Positions 9,148-17,999 of a stretch of 64,000 bases of DNA are shown in pieces. How positions within the stretch are numbered: the stretch's first letter is position 1; every line of letters begins with the position of its first letter. The notes beneath the pieces were generated by a model. It was not told where the DNA came from. It made no database searches and was given only the letters and a program-made list of their open reading frames with translations. The stretch comes from JACPNO01 sp963825405 (GTDB taxonomy: Bacteria; Acidobacteriota; Terriglobia; Bryobacterales; Bryobacteraceae), in the NCBI GenBank assembly GCA_963825405.1, contig CAWGTB010000016.1, forward strand, positions 124,001 through 188,000, in the 5' to 3' direction. The translations under genes were made by a program, and so were the position numbers.

Positions 9148-9837
9148 TTAAATGCGGTGAGAGGCCCGTTTCTTGGGGCGAATCACGATTTGCCAGGGCA
9201 GGCGCCCCGCCGCTTGGAATTCGCGATTGAGCCGCTCGACCGCCGCTTCCAGCGCGGCTCTGCCTTCATCGGGCGGCAAAGGAACGGCGGTGAATCGCGC
9301 GCGCTCGGCCCATCGCTCCCAGGTCTGCAGCCGCTTGCCGTGAGCGCCGGTTTCGGTGTGAAACTCCTCGGCGTGAACCAGGAGGGCATTTTCTAATTCC
9401 CGGACCACCAGACCCGGTACGCCGTCCGCACGCATCTCGCCCCGACGGTTGGCTTCGGCGAGCAGCGCGCGGGCATCCTTCGACAGCGCCTTCAATTGCC
9501 AGGGTTCACGGGCACAGGCTACGCCGAGCAGCGCCGGCCATAGTGCGCGGTGAATGAAAGTCACTTTCGAAGAAATCAGTTTCGTCGTGAGGACCGCCGG
9601 ATCCTGTTCCAATTTCATCAGCACAGCGTAGATCGCGTGCGATTGCGGATGCGCCCACCATGATCCGCGCACCGGCTCGCGGGCTACCAGACCGGCGACG
9701 CTGGGCAGGAGCGGGTCGGTCATCAGGAGCAGGCCAAAATTTTTCAGCGCGGCCTGGGCGTGCTTGAAATCCGCCGAGCGGAATTGCGCAGGGCCGAGTG
9801 GTCCCGCTGTTGCCGTGAGCCGGATTTTTCGCGCCAT
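9148..9837 (-). CDS. Conserved protein of unknown function
   Basis: 229 residues, Arg/Lys-rich, no signal peptide. Visible features are a conserved-looking VRGSWWAHPQSHAIYAVL segment, then KVTFIHRALWPALLGV, and an Arg-rich C-terminal half (LERLNREFQAAGRLPW-like). The SWWxHP...IY stretch suggests a DNA- or nucleotide-related cytoplasmic protein, but I cannot name a family. The frame is intact. It diverges from the TPR gene that starts at 9932. Confidence 0.55.
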   Translation of the reverse strand: MARKIRLTATAGPLGPAQFRSADFKHAQAALKNFGLLLMTDPLLPSVAGLVAREPVRGSWWAHPQSHAIYAVLMKLEQDPAVLTTKLISSKVTFIHRALWPALLGVACAREPWQLKALSKDARALLAEANRRGEMRADGVPGLVVRELENALLVHAEEFHTETGAHGKRLQTWERWAERARFTAVPLPPDEGRAALEAAVERLNREFQAAGRLPWQIVIRPKKRASHRI

Positions 9838-9931
9838 CTTGCCCTAAATACTAAATCAAATTGAAACGATTTTGTTTCGTAAACTTCTCTGCGGCCGCGG
9901 TTCCTCACACCAAATTGCGCGTCATAGCAGC

Positions 9932-11191
9932 ATGACTCGCGCTCTCCCGCTTTTGATGATTGCGTTTGGCCCAATGTTGCTGGCGGAACCTCCCCGCCCC
10001 GCCGCCGAGCAAGCCGCGCTGCTTGCCTTGCAGCATGCCGAGCAGTCGGGCGCCGGTGCCCACGTCATGGCGCAGCTCTCGAACACGCTGGGTGCCCTTT
10101 ACTATGACATGGGCCGCTATGCCGAATCGGAAAAGTTGCTGCAGGATTCCGTGGCGTTCTGGATTCAAGCCGGCGGCCCGGAGCATGCGGAATTCGCCAA
10201 CACGCTGAGCAATCTGGCGGCTGCCCATGCCAAGATGGGCCGCCTGGCGGATGCCGAAGGCACCTATCGCGGCGCGCTCGCCATGCGCCAGAGGCTTCCG
10301 GGCGGCAATCCTGCCGATGTCGCTGACACTCTCAACAATCTTGCCGAGCTCTATCGCGCGCAGAGCCGCTACGCCGAGGCCGAGCCGCTTTACCGTCAGG
10401 CACTGGAAATTTGCGAAACGGCGCTAAGCCCGGACCACCCTCGCACCGCGGTGATCTTGAATAATCAGGCCACGCTGCTGGCGGCGCAAGGGCGATTTGA
10501 AGAGGCTGAGCCAATCTATCAGCGAGCTATCCAAATCCGGCGGCAGGCGCTCGGAGTTAATCATCCGGGCCTCGCCAATGCGCTCAATAATCTGGCGTCT
10601 GTCAAGGCGGCGCGCGGCCAATTTACCGAGGCCGAAAGCCTGCTGCGCGAAGCGCTGGAAATTGACGAGCGGGCGCTAGGCCCTGAACACCTGCAAGTGG
10701 CCACCGCCCTCAACAATCTGGCCAGCGTGTACGACAAGCAGGGCCGGCCGGCCACCGCCGAGCCGCTGTACCGGCGCTCCTTAGCTATCCTCGAAAAGAC
10801 CGTTGGCCCCCAGGATGGCGAAGTCGCCGCGGTCCTGTTCGGCCTGGCTACGGCCTGCCACGAACAAGGCCACAACAGCGATGCCGAGGCTTTCTACGAG
10901 CAGGCCCTGCCGATCTGGGAGAAGCGCCTGGGCCCCGAAACCCGCGATTTCGCCCGTCATCTCTATAGCTTGGCCGACCTATATCACGGCGACACCCGCT
11001 ACTCCCGAGCCGAGCCCCTGTATCGCCGGGCGCTGGTTATCCTCGAACGGACTGATGGGCCCAAGAGCCCCGCCCTGGTGCCGGCGCTAGAAAAGTACGC
11101 CGCCATGCTGCGCGAAATGAAGCGCAAAAGCGAGGCCAACCGCCTGGAAGCAAGGGCCAAATCGATTCGCGGAGCAGCACGGCAGGGTTGA
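9932..11191 (+). CDS. Exported tetratricopeptide (kinesin-light-chain type) repeat protein
   Basis: From the ATG at 9932 about 419 residues. A signal peptide (ALPLLMIAFGPMLLAEPP) leads into eight or so 42-residue TPR_12/NPHP3-type repeats with the pattern YxxAExLYRxALxIxExxxGxxHPxxAxxLNNLAxLYxxQGR. These form a right-handed superhelix for protein binding. No catalytic domain is attached. The ORF is open to 9872 but the signal peptide favours 9932. A family A hairpin follows its stop by about 35 bp. Confidence 0.85.
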   Translation: MTRALPLLMIAFGPMLLAEPPRPAAEQAALLALQHAEQSGAGAHVMAQLSNTLGALYYDMGRYAESEKLLQDSVAFWIQAGGPEHAEFANTLSNLAAAHAKMGRLADAEGTYRGALAMRQRLPGGNPADVADTLNNLAELYRAQSRYAEAEPLYRQALEICETALSPDHPRTAVILNNQATLLAAQGRFEEAEPIYQRAIQIRRQALGVNHPGLANALNNLASVKAARGQFTEAESLLREALEIDERALGPEHLQVATALNNLASVYDKQGRPATAEPLYRRSLAILEKTVGPQDGEVAAVLFGLATACHEQGHNSDAEAFYEQALPIWEKRLGPETRDFARHLYSLADLYHGDTRYSRAEPLYRRALVILERTDGPKSPALVPALEKYAAMLREMKRKSEANRLEARAKSIRGAARQG

Positions 11192-11216
11192 TCAGTGGCC
11201 AATCTGAGTCAGCGCC

Positions 11217-11247
11217 GCTCGTAGGGGCGGGTTTCAAACCCGCCCGG
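11217..11247. repeat. Family A palindromic repeat, copy 2; possible terminator
   Basis: Near-identical to 161-186. A perfect stem GGCGGGTTT / AAACCCGCC lies at 11226-11244 with a one-base loop as written, so the real loop takes a few stem bases. No T-run follows, so it is not a classic Rho-independent terminator, but its place just after the TPR gene suggests a transcription or mRNA 3'-end role. Confidence 0.6.
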
Positions 11248-11337
11248 GCCACCCTTACCCTTCCGCTACACTAATACTGACCGTCGTTTCCGACTTTTTA
11301 CACGCTGTTAGCGTCATCTCAACCAGGAGCCAGAGCA

Positions 11338-11895
11338 TTGATCTTTCGGGCGGCCGAGGATGCCGACCTGATCCGCGAGGCGCGCCGGGGCAACGTCGAA
11401 GCTTACAACCTTCTCGTTTCCCGCTGGGAAAAACGCGTCTTCAATTACCTGCTGCGCATTGTAGGGCAGCGGGAAGATGCCATGGACCTGAGCCAGGACG
11501 TTTTCTTGAAAGCGTATCTAAATTTACGGAAACTCGACGATCCCACCCGGTTCGCTCCCTGGCTGTTCCGCATCGCCCATAACGAAGCGTATTCGCTGCT
11601 AAGGAAGCACTCGCCGGCGACCATCGACAATGCGCCGGATGGCGTGGAAATGGAACTCCCCGCGCGCGCGCCGGTATTTCCGCCGGAGCTTTCGATAGCG
11701 GTGGCGACGGCGCTATCCCGATTACCGGCGGATCAGCGGGAAGCCGTAGTCCTCAAGATTTATCAGGGATTCAAGTTTGAAGAAATCGCGGAGATTCTTT
11801 CGACCCCGGTGTCGACGGTCAAATCCCGCCTGTATACGGCGCTCGAGCTGCTGAAAGCCGAGCTCGCCCCGGTGAAAAGTAGAGGTGCATCATGA
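11338..11895 (+). CDS. ECF-type RNA polymerase sigma factor
   Basis: 185 residues. Region 2 is clear (GNVEAYNLLVSRWEKRVFNY, DLSQDVFLKAYLNL, APWLFRIAHNEAYSLLR) and region 4 too (ALSRLPADQREAVVLKIYQG, FEEIAEILSTPVSTVKSRL). It starts at a TTG at 11338 preceded by ACCAGGAGCC. It overlaps the anti-sigma gene by ATGA and opens the operon that carries the type II secretion genes, so it may control that operon. Confidence 0.92.
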   Translation: MIFRAAEDADLIREARRGNVEAYNLLVSRWEKRVFNYLLRIVGQREDAMDLSQDVFLKAYLNLRKLDDPTRFAPWLFRIAHNEAYSLLRKHSPATIDNAPDGVEMELPARAPVFPPELSIAVATALSRLPADQREAVVLKIYQGFKFEEIAEILSTPVSTVKSRLYTALELLKAELAPVKSRGAS

Positions 11896-12470
11896 GTTGT
11901 TCGCCATTCGATTTGCGCGATTATTTTATGCAGGAGCTCGACGCCGAGCAATTGCATCAGGTGGATCGCCACGTCAAGACCTGCGCCGGCTGCCAGGAGG
12001 AACTTGACCGCCTGCGCATCACCGGCGTGGCTCTGGCCAGCCTGCTGGACGAAGAAATTCCGCAGCGTATCGCTTTTGTCTCCGACAAAGTGTTCGAGCC
12101 TTCTCTCGCCCGCCGTATGTGGCGCGATTTCTGGGGCTCGGCCGCGCGGCTAGGGTTTGCCTCGGCAACCCTGCTGGCAGGGGCGCTGATCTTCTTCGCG
12201 TCGCATCGTCCGGCGGGAACTGCGGCGAGTGAAACCAAGATCGCCCAGCGCGTTCAGGCAGAAGTTCAAAAGGCCGTCGCTCAGAATGTGGCTCAGATCG
12301 AAGCCCGGCAGTCACGTCAGACCGCGGAGCTGCTGGCCGCCGCCGAAGAGCGCTACACGCTCCAGCGGCAGGCCGACATGCGGGCGGTCGACGATCAGTT
12401 ATCGGTTCTGCAGAAACGCTACAACGTGATGTTGATGGCGAGCAACGATTTCGTGAAAGGAACAAGATGA
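11892..12470 (+). CDS. Anti-sigma factor with zinc-finger (zf-HC2-like) domain
   Basis: 192 residues. LHQVDRHVKTCAGCQEELD supplies the HxxxCxxC motif of anti-sigma zinc domains. One membrane helix follows at about residues 78-97 (LGFASATLLAGALIFFASH), then a Gln/Ala/Glu-rich coiled coil to the C-terminus outside the membrane. The order fits a membrane-bound inhibitor of the sigma factor encoded just upstream; start and stop codons overlap on both sides. Confidence 0.88.
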   Translation: MSCSPFDLRDYFMQELDAEQLHQVDRHVKTCAGCQEELDRLRITGVALASLLDEEIPQRIAFVSDKVFEPSLARRMWRDFWGSAARLGFASATLLAGALIFFASHRPAGTAASETKIAQRVQAEVQKAVAQNVAQIEARQSRQTAELLAAAEERYTLQRQADMRAVDDQLSVLQKRYNVMLMASNDFVKGTR

Positions 12471-13009
12471 AACGCATCATTCTCTCAGCCACCCTGGTGG
12501 CAACGGCTCTAGCGGCGACGGTCGCCGATACCCACGTGACCCGCGCAGCCCTCCAGCCCATGGAGAAAAGCTTCAACAAGCGCATCCAGACGCTCGACGC
12601 CAAAGCGCCTTACGACCTGCTGGGCGTCACCCGCGGCGTGTATTTGCAGGGCTTCGGCGTGGTATTCACCACTGAGGTGAATCTGCTTATCACCACCAAT
12701 ACCAGCCCGTTTCAGCAGACCATTCCCAAAGCTTACGCAGTGCAGGTGCACACCACAAAACTGGAACGCCTGCCGGTGCTGAAGCGCAACATGAGGGAGA
12801 TGCTGCTGGCCTCGGCCGCGTCGCTCGACGCCGTGCCCGGCAACGAAAACATCGCCCTCGGTGTGACCCTGTTCTACTACGGCTGGGAAGATACTACCGG
12901 CCTGCCGGCTCAGATCGTAATGCAGGCGCCGCGCCAAAAGCTGCTCGACGCCCAGCGCAGCGCGAATAAGTCGGAATTGGATTCCATCGTCCAGGTACAA
13001 GAGTTCTAA
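12467..13009 (+). CDS. Exported protein of unknown function in the secretion operon
   Basis: 180 residues. A weak signal (IILSATLVATALAATVA) is followed by a compact domain: DLLGVTRGVYLQGFGVVFTT, LERLPVLKRNMREMLLASAA, NIALGVTLFYYGWEDTTGLP. I do not recognise a named family. It overlaps the anti-sigma gene upstream by ATGA and gspE downstream by TAATG, so it belongs to the same transcript, perhaps as an envelope sensor or secretion accessory. Confidence 0.7.
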   Translation: MKRIILSATLVATALAATVADTHVTRAALQPMEKSFNKRIQTLDAKAPYDLLGVTRGVYLQGFGVVFTTEVNLLITTNTSPFQQTIPKAYAVQVHTTKLERLPVLKRNMREMLLASAASLDAVPGNENIALGVTLFYYGWEDTTGLPAQIVMQAPRQKLLDAQRSANKSELDSIVQVQEF

Positions 13010-14697
13010 TGAGTCAGCCGCCTGTTGCTCTGCGCGTAGTGGGTGAAGGCGGCCCGCTACGTCTGGGCGAAATGCTGATCGAGCGCCGGCTGATTACCGC
13101 CGAGGATCTCGATCGCGGCCTGGAACTGCAGCGCGAGCGCGGCGACAAGCTAGGCAAAATTCTAGTCGATTTAGGTTTCATAGCCGGCCGCGATCTGCTG
13201 GCCGCGCTTTCCGAACAAATGGCCGTGCCGCTGGTGACTATCGACCAGCCCCCGCCAGCGTCGCCCGAAATCGATAGCCTCTCCTCCCGCTTCCTGCGCC
13301 AGTGCCGCGCCATCCCGATTGCGCTTGAGGGCGACACCCTCACCCTGGCCATGGCCGACCCGCTGGATTTCGAAACCATTGCGGCGGTGCGCGGCTTTTG
13401 CCGGCTGCGCGTCAAGACGGCGCTGGCGGGCGAGCAGGAAATCGCCGACGCCATCGAAAAATATTACGGCGAAGCCGAGAAGCAGGGCTCGCTCGATCTC
13501 GATGCGGACCCGGGCGCCGCCGGCGAAGACCTGGAACATCTGCGCGACATGGCGAGCGAAGCGCCGGTCATCCGGTTGGTCAACGCCATGATCGGACTGG
13601 CCGTCGAAAAGCGTGCCAGCGATATTCACATCGAGCCATTCGAAAAAGAGTTTCGGGTCCGGTATCGCGTGGATGGCGTGCTGTTCAACCAGGAAGCGCC
13701 GCCGCGTGAGCTGAAGGCGGCTATCGTCTCCCGGCTGAAGCTCATGGCCAAGCTCAATATCGCCGAAAGGCGGCTCCCGCAAGACGGGCGCATCAAGCTC
13801 AAAATTTTGGGCCGCGAGGTGGATTTGCGCGTTTCCACCTTGCCCACGCTGTACGGAGAAAGCGTGGTGATGCGCCTGCTTGACCGCTCGGCCGGCGATT
13901 TTTACGATCTACAGCGGCTGGGGTTCGACGACCATATGCTGGCGCGCATGGAGCATTACACCACCCTGCCGCACGGCATTTTCCTGGTCACCGGCCCGAC
14001 CGGCAGCGGCAAATCCACCACACTCTATTCGGCGCTCAAGCGCATCAATATTCCCGACAAGAAAATCATCACCATCGAAGATCCGGTTGAATACCAGATG
14101 GACGGCATCAACCAGATTCACGTCAATCCGACGATCGGCCTGACTTTTGCCTCCGGACTGCGGCACATCGTGCGCCAGGATCCGGACGTGATTATGGTGG
14201 GCGAAATTCGCGACCGCGAGACCGCCGACGTCGCCATCCGCGCCGCGCTTACCGGCCATTTCGTCTATTCCACGCTGCATACCAACGACGCGCCCAGCGC
14301 TATCAGCCGCCTTACTGACATGGGCGTGGAGAATTATCTGATTACGTCGTCGCTCGTTGCCGTGCTGGCGCAGCGCCTGGTACGTATTATCTGCAAGCAC
14401 TGCAGGACCTCCGCTGGAAAAGTGATGTCGCCCGAAGGCAACCTCATTGAAGCCTGGCGCGGCGCGGGTTGCGTGCAATGCAATGGTTCCGGCTACACCG
14501 GGCGCATGGGCATTTTCGAGATGATGGAGCTGGACGACGAAATGCGCAGCCTTATCATGGCCAATGAAGACGCCGCCCGCATCACTGGCGCCGCCCGCCG
14601 CCGCGGCATGCGCTCCCTGCGCGAAGACGGCTGGGCCAAAGTTACCGCGGGCACCACCACTGCCGAAGAAGTGACGCGAGTCACTCAGGAATTCTGA
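13009..14697 (+). CDS. gspE: Type II secretion ATPase GspE
   Basis: 562 residues. The N-terminal MshEN/N1E-type domain (LGEMLIERRLITAEDLDRGL) precedes the ATPase: GPTGSGKSTT (Walker A), Asp box IITIEDPVEYQMDG, Walker B-type VIMVGEIRDRETADVA, His box TLHTNDAPSAISRL, and a four-Cys zinc site (CKHC ... CVQC) before GSGYTGRMGIFE. It powers pseudopilus assembly from the cytoplasmic face. First core gene of the secretion set; TAATG overlap upstream, TGATG downstream. Confidence 0.95.
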   Translation: MSQPPVALRVVGEGGPLRLGEMLIERRLITAEDLDRGLELQRERGDKLGKILVDLGFIAGRDLLAALSEQMAVPLVTIDQPPPASPEIDSLSSRFLRQCRAIPIALEGDTLTLAMADPLDFETIAAVRGFCRLRVKTALAGEQEIADAIEKYYGEAEKQGSLDLDADPGAAGEDLEHLRDMASEAPVIRLVNAMIGLAVEKRASDIHIEPFEKEFRVRYRVDGVLFNQEAPPRELKAAIVSRLKLMAKLNIAERRLPQDGRIKLKILGREVDLRVSTLPTLYGESVVMRLLDRSAGDFYDLQRLGFDDHMLARMEHYTTLPHGIFLVTGPTGSGKSTTLYSALKRINIPDKKIITIEDPVEYQMDGINQIHVNPTIGLTFASGLRHIVRQDPDVIMVGEIRDRETADVAIRAALTGHFVYSTLHTNDAPSAISRLTDMGVENYLITSSLVAVLAQRLVRIICKHCRTSAGKVMSPEGNLIEAWRGAGCVQCNGSGYTGRMGIFEMMELDDEMRSLIMANEDAARITGAARRRGMRSLREDGWAKVTAGTTTAEEVTRVTQEF

Positions 14698-15905
14698 TGT
14701 CCACGTTCTTCTTCCGTGCGGTCGCCACTGACGGCAGGCTGCGTACGGGCAGCTTCACGGCCGAAACCGAAAAGGCTGTCGCCCAGGAACTGCGCAAGCA
14801 GGGGCTCACTCCCATCTACGTCGGCGCTCAGCAGAAGAAATCCCTGCAATTCAAAATGCCGGCGATGTTGGCGGGCAAGCGCCGCGACGTGCTGTTCTTC
14901 ACGCAGGAACTTTCCACGCTGTTGAACGCGGGCATCCCGGTCGACCGCGCCCTCTCGATCACCGGCGAGCTTACCGAGCGTCCCCATTTCCGCTTCATCC
15001 TGCTGGATATTCTGCGCGTGCTCAAAGGCGGCAAGACCCTGGCCGACAGCCTGGCCGTGCATCCGGATTATTTCTCCGGCCTTTACGTGAATATGGTCCG
15101 CGCCGGAGAAGCATCCGGCAGCCTCGCGGGAGTATTTGACCGTCTGGCGGATTTCGAACGCTCTCGCGACGACCTGCGCAGCTACATAATCTCCGCCATG
15201 ATTTATCCGACATTGCTTGCGTTAGTCGGGTTGGGGTCGATTTTCGTTTTGCTCAATTTCGTAGTCCCGCGTTTCGCGACTGTGTTCTCAGAATCGCGCA
15301 TGAAAACTCCCACGCCCATGGCGATCATGCTGGAGCTCAGCAAGATCGTGCAGAACTACTGGTGGATGGCCGCGCTGGCGCTGGCAGCCGCTATCACTGC
15401 GTGGAGCCTCTACATCGGTACACCGCGCGGCCGGCTTTGGTGGGACACGCTGCGCCTGCGCATTCCGCTAATGGGCGACGCGCTGCGCAAAGCCGAGACC
15501 GCGCGCTTCGCCAGCGCCATGGCTACGCTGGTTGCGAATTCCGTGCCGCTGGTGCAATCTATTGGAATCTCGGCGGCCATCCTGAATAATCGCCTGATCG
15601 CCAACGCGCTGGTCGGAGTGGCGCAGGGCGTCAAGCGCGGAGAAGGCATTGCCGGGCCGCTGCGCAAATCCGGCGTATTTCCGCCGCTGGCCGCTCACCT
15701 CTTGACCGTCGGCGAAGAGACCGGCCGGTTGGATCAGATGTTCAAGCGCATGGCCGAAATCTACGACGCCGATACACGCGCGGCGATCAAACGTTTCACA
15801 GCACTGTTCGAGCCCCTGGTAATTTTGATCATGGGTGTGATGGTTGGCGCAATGATTCTAAGCATGCTGCTCGCCATCACGAGCATTAATGACGTGGCGG
15901 TGTAA
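14697..15905 (+). CDS. gspF: Type II secretion inner-membrane platform protein GspF
   Basis: 402 residues with two T2SSF domains (FFTQELSTLLNAGIPVDRAL at about residue 65 and FASAMATLVANSVPLVQSIG at about 270), each followed by VxAGExSG/VGEETG-type motifs (MVRAGEASGSL, LLTVGEETGRLDQM). Three membrane helices lie near 170, 225 and 375. It forms the inner-membrane platform that couples GspE to pseudopilus growth. Confidence 0.95.
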   Translation: MSTFFFRAVATDGRLRTGSFTAETEKAVAQELRKQGLTPIYVGAQQKKSLQFKMPAMLAGKRRDVLFFTQELSTLLNAGIPVDRALSITGELTERPHFRFILLDILRVLKGGKTLADSLAVHPDYFSGLYVNMVRAGEASGSLAGVFDRLADFERSRDDLRSYIISAMIYPTLLALVGLGSIFVLLNFVVPRFATVFSESRMKTPTPMAIMLELSKIVQNYWWMAALALAAAITAWSLYIGTPRGRLWWDTLRLRIPLMGDALRKAETARFASAMATLVANSVPLVQSIGISAAILNNRLIANALVGVAQGVKRGEGIAGPLRKSGVFPPLAAHLLTVGEETGRLDQMFKRMAEIYDADTRAAIKRFTALFEPLVILIMGVMVGAMILSMLLAITSINDVAV

Positions 15906-15908
15906 ATC

Positions 15909-16343
15909 ATGAAGCAACGAAGACGAAGAGGCAATGCCGGCGTGACGTTGATCGAAATGCTGGTGGTGGTGACCATCATTGCGCTGTTTGCGGCGCTGGT
16001 TGCCCCGCGTATGTTGCGCCGCAGCGATGCCGCGCGAGTGACGGCGGCGCGCGCGCAGATCAATTCCTTTATGACCGCGCTGGGCGCTTACAAATTAGAC
16101 ACGGGAACATTTCCCACAACCGAAGAAGGCCTGCAAGCCCTGCGTATCAGGCCCGCCGAAGCCAACCAATGGCAGGGCCCGTACCTGCCGCAGGATATTC
16201 CCGTCGATCCCTGGGGCCGTCCATATCTCTACAAATATCCCGGCGAACATGGCGATGAGCCTGACTTGGTCTGTCTGGGCGCCGATGGCCAGCCGGGCGG
16301 TGATGGCATCAACGGCGACGTGGTGAGCTGGAAGAGTCAATGA
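15909..16343 (+). CDS. gspG: Major pseudopilin GspG
   Basis: 144 residues. A short basic leader is followed by the prepilin site G|VTLIEM and a hydrophobic helix. The globular part has the GspG core PTTEEGLQALRIRP, PYLPQDIPVDPWGRPYLYK, and a C-terminal LGADGQPGGDGINGDV loop that binds calcium in the family. It is cleaved by a prepilin peptidase, not seen in this window. Confidence 0.95.
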   Translation: MKQRRRRGNAGVTLIEMLVVVTIIALFAALVAPRMLRRSDAARVTAARAQINSFMTALGAYKLDTGTFPTTEEGLQALRIRPAEANQWQGPYLPQDIPVDPWGRPYLYKYPGEHGDEPDLVCLGADGQPGGDGINGDVVSWKSQ

Positions 16344-16816
16344 ACCATTGCCGACGGCAAGCCGGCGTCACGCTGGTGGAGATGCTGATCGTGGTGGCCA
16401 TCATAGGCCTCATCGCCGGCATCTCGTTTCCGTCGGTCGCCTCAGGGCTCGAGAGTTTGCGTTTGACCTCCGCCACCGATTCAATTGTCGGCCTGCTCAA
16501 TGGCGCGTTGAACCGCGCCGAGCGGCGCCAGCAGGCGATTGAAGTTTCTGTTTCCATTCAGGACAACTCGGTCTCGCTCACCTCGACCGAGCCCGGCTTT
16601 TTCCGCAAGCTCGATATGCCGGACGGCGTGAAAATCGCTGCCATCTGGCCTAAGCTTCTGGATGAAGACACCCAGCCGCGCCGTTTCCTGCTGCTGCCCG
16701 GATCGACCGCCCCGCGCATGGGCGTCGAGATTGTGAATCGCAAAGGCGCGCGGCGCATCGTGCGCGTGAATCCCATCACCGGCGTGCCGGATATCGAGCG
16801 CGTGGAGGCTCCGTGA
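16340..16816 (+). CDS. gspH: Minor pseudopilin GspH
   Basis: 158 residues. Prepilin leader HCRRQAG|VTLVEMLIVVAI with Glu+5, then a GspH-type body (ATDSIVGLLNGALNRAERRQ). The assignment to H rather than another minor pseudopilin rests on position after gspG and on size. ATGA overlap with gspG; GTGA overlap with gspI. Confidence 0.85.
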   Translation: MNHCRRQAGVTLVEMLIVVAIIGLIAGISFPSVASGLESLRLTSATDSIVGLLNGALNRAERRQQAIEVSVSIQDNSVSLTSTEPGFFRKLDMPDGVKIAAIWPKLLDEDTQPRRFLLLPGSTAPRMGVEIVNRKGARRIVRVNPITGVPDIERVEAP

Positions 16817-17265
16817 GACAGCGCGGCTTCACGCTGCTCGAAGTCATGGTGGCGACCGTCATCATGGGCATCGCCGTGGTGGGCTTGCTGGCCGGCATCT
16901 CGACTTCTCTGCGCAACGCGGCACGGCTCACCGATTACGATCGCGCCGTCCTGCTGGGCCGCGCCAAGATGGACGCTCTGCTGGCGGATTCGCACCTGCC
17001 GACGATGGAGATTCTGCAAGGCCCATTCGATCCCGCGCTGATGGGCGGCGCCGAAGCCGGCTGGCGGGCGCGCCTGGCAATTTTCGAATCGCCGCGCGCC
17101 GTCGGCCCCGGCACGCCGATTCTGGAACGCGTCGAGCTCGAAATCTGGTGGATGTCCGGGACTAACCGGCGAACTTATACGCTGGAAGGGTATCGCCGCC
17201 GGCCGCTGCGCATCAACGAATCCCCGCGAGGCATCATCGCGCCGCCGCTGGAGGTGGGGCCATGA
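16813..17265 (+). CDS. gspI: Minor pseudopilin GspI
   Basis: 150 residues starting at a GTG that overlaps the gspH stop. Leader MRQRG|FTLLEVMVATVIMG is a classic prepilin site. The rest is short and variable, as in the family, with ISTSLRNAARLTDYDRAVLL after the helix. GspI nucleates the pseudopilus tip with J and K. Confidence 0.88.
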   Translation: MRQRGFTLLEVMVATVIMGIAVVGLLAGISTSLRNAARLTDYDRAVLLGRAKMDALLADSHLPTMEILQGPFDPALMGGAEAGWRARLAIFESPRAVGPGTPILERVELEIWWMSGTNRRTYTLEGYRRRPLRINESPRGIIAPPLEVGP

Positions 17266-17999
17266 GACGAAGCTCGCGCGCCGGCGTAACCCTGATCGAA
17301 GTCCTCATCGCGGTGTCGCTGCTGAGCCTGTTGAGCCTGGGCATGATGTTCGCGCTGCGCGTGGGCCTGAGCTCCCTGCATAAAGCCAACACCAAGCTGA
17401 TGGACAACCGCCGCGTTGCCAACACGCAACAGATTTTAGAACGCCAGCTTGCCGGGTTCATCCCGGTGATGGCGATTTGCGAGCCCTTTCCAGGAGTGCC
17501 CGGGCCGAAGATGCCCTTTATCCAGGGCGAGCCGGAGTCGATGCGGATGGTTTCGAGCTATTCGCTGCAATTCGCCGCGCGCGGGCTGCCGCAGATTCTC
17601 GAATTTCGCGTCATTCCGGGCGAAGAAGGAAAAGGCGTGCGCCTGGTGGTCAACGAGCTGCTCTATACCGGACCGCGCGGCGCCGGGACGCTCTGCATGG
17701 GCCTGGGGATGGACCCGAATTTAGGCGTTGCCATACCCCGCTTCCGCCCTATCGAAATTGGACCCGGTTCCTTCGTGCTGGCGGACAAGCTGGCTTACTG
17801 CCGTTTTTCCTATCTGGGACCAGCTCCACCGCCCGTTTTCGACATTTGGAAACCTGTCTGGATTTTGCCGCGCTGGCCGTTCGCCATCCGCATTGAGATG
17901 GCGCCGCTCGAGGTCGAGCCGTCGCGCCTAAACCCCGTTACGATCACTGTTCCACTGCATATAAATCGGGATCCCCTCCTCGAATATGGCGACACGTAA
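17262..17999 (+). CDS. gspJ: Minor pseudopilin GspJ
   Basis: 245 residues. Leader RRSSRAG|VTLIEVLIAVSLL, then a globular part with NTQQILERQLAGFIPV and RGLPQILEFRVIPGEE, consistent with the larger minor pseudopilin J. Overlaps gspI by ATGA and gspK by 14 bp. Confidence 0.87.
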   Translation: MRRSSRAGVTLIEVLIAVSLLSLLSLGMMFALRVGLSSLHKANTKLMDNRRVANTQQILERQLAGFIPVMAICEPFPGVPGPKMPFIQGEPESMRMVSSYSLQFAARGLPQILEFRVIPGEEGKGVRLVVNELLYTGPRGAGTLCMGLGMDPNLGVAIPRFRPIEIGPGSFVLADKLAYCRFSYLGPAPPPVFDIWKPVWILPRWPFAIRIEMAPLEVEPSRLNPVTITVPLHINRDPLLEYGDT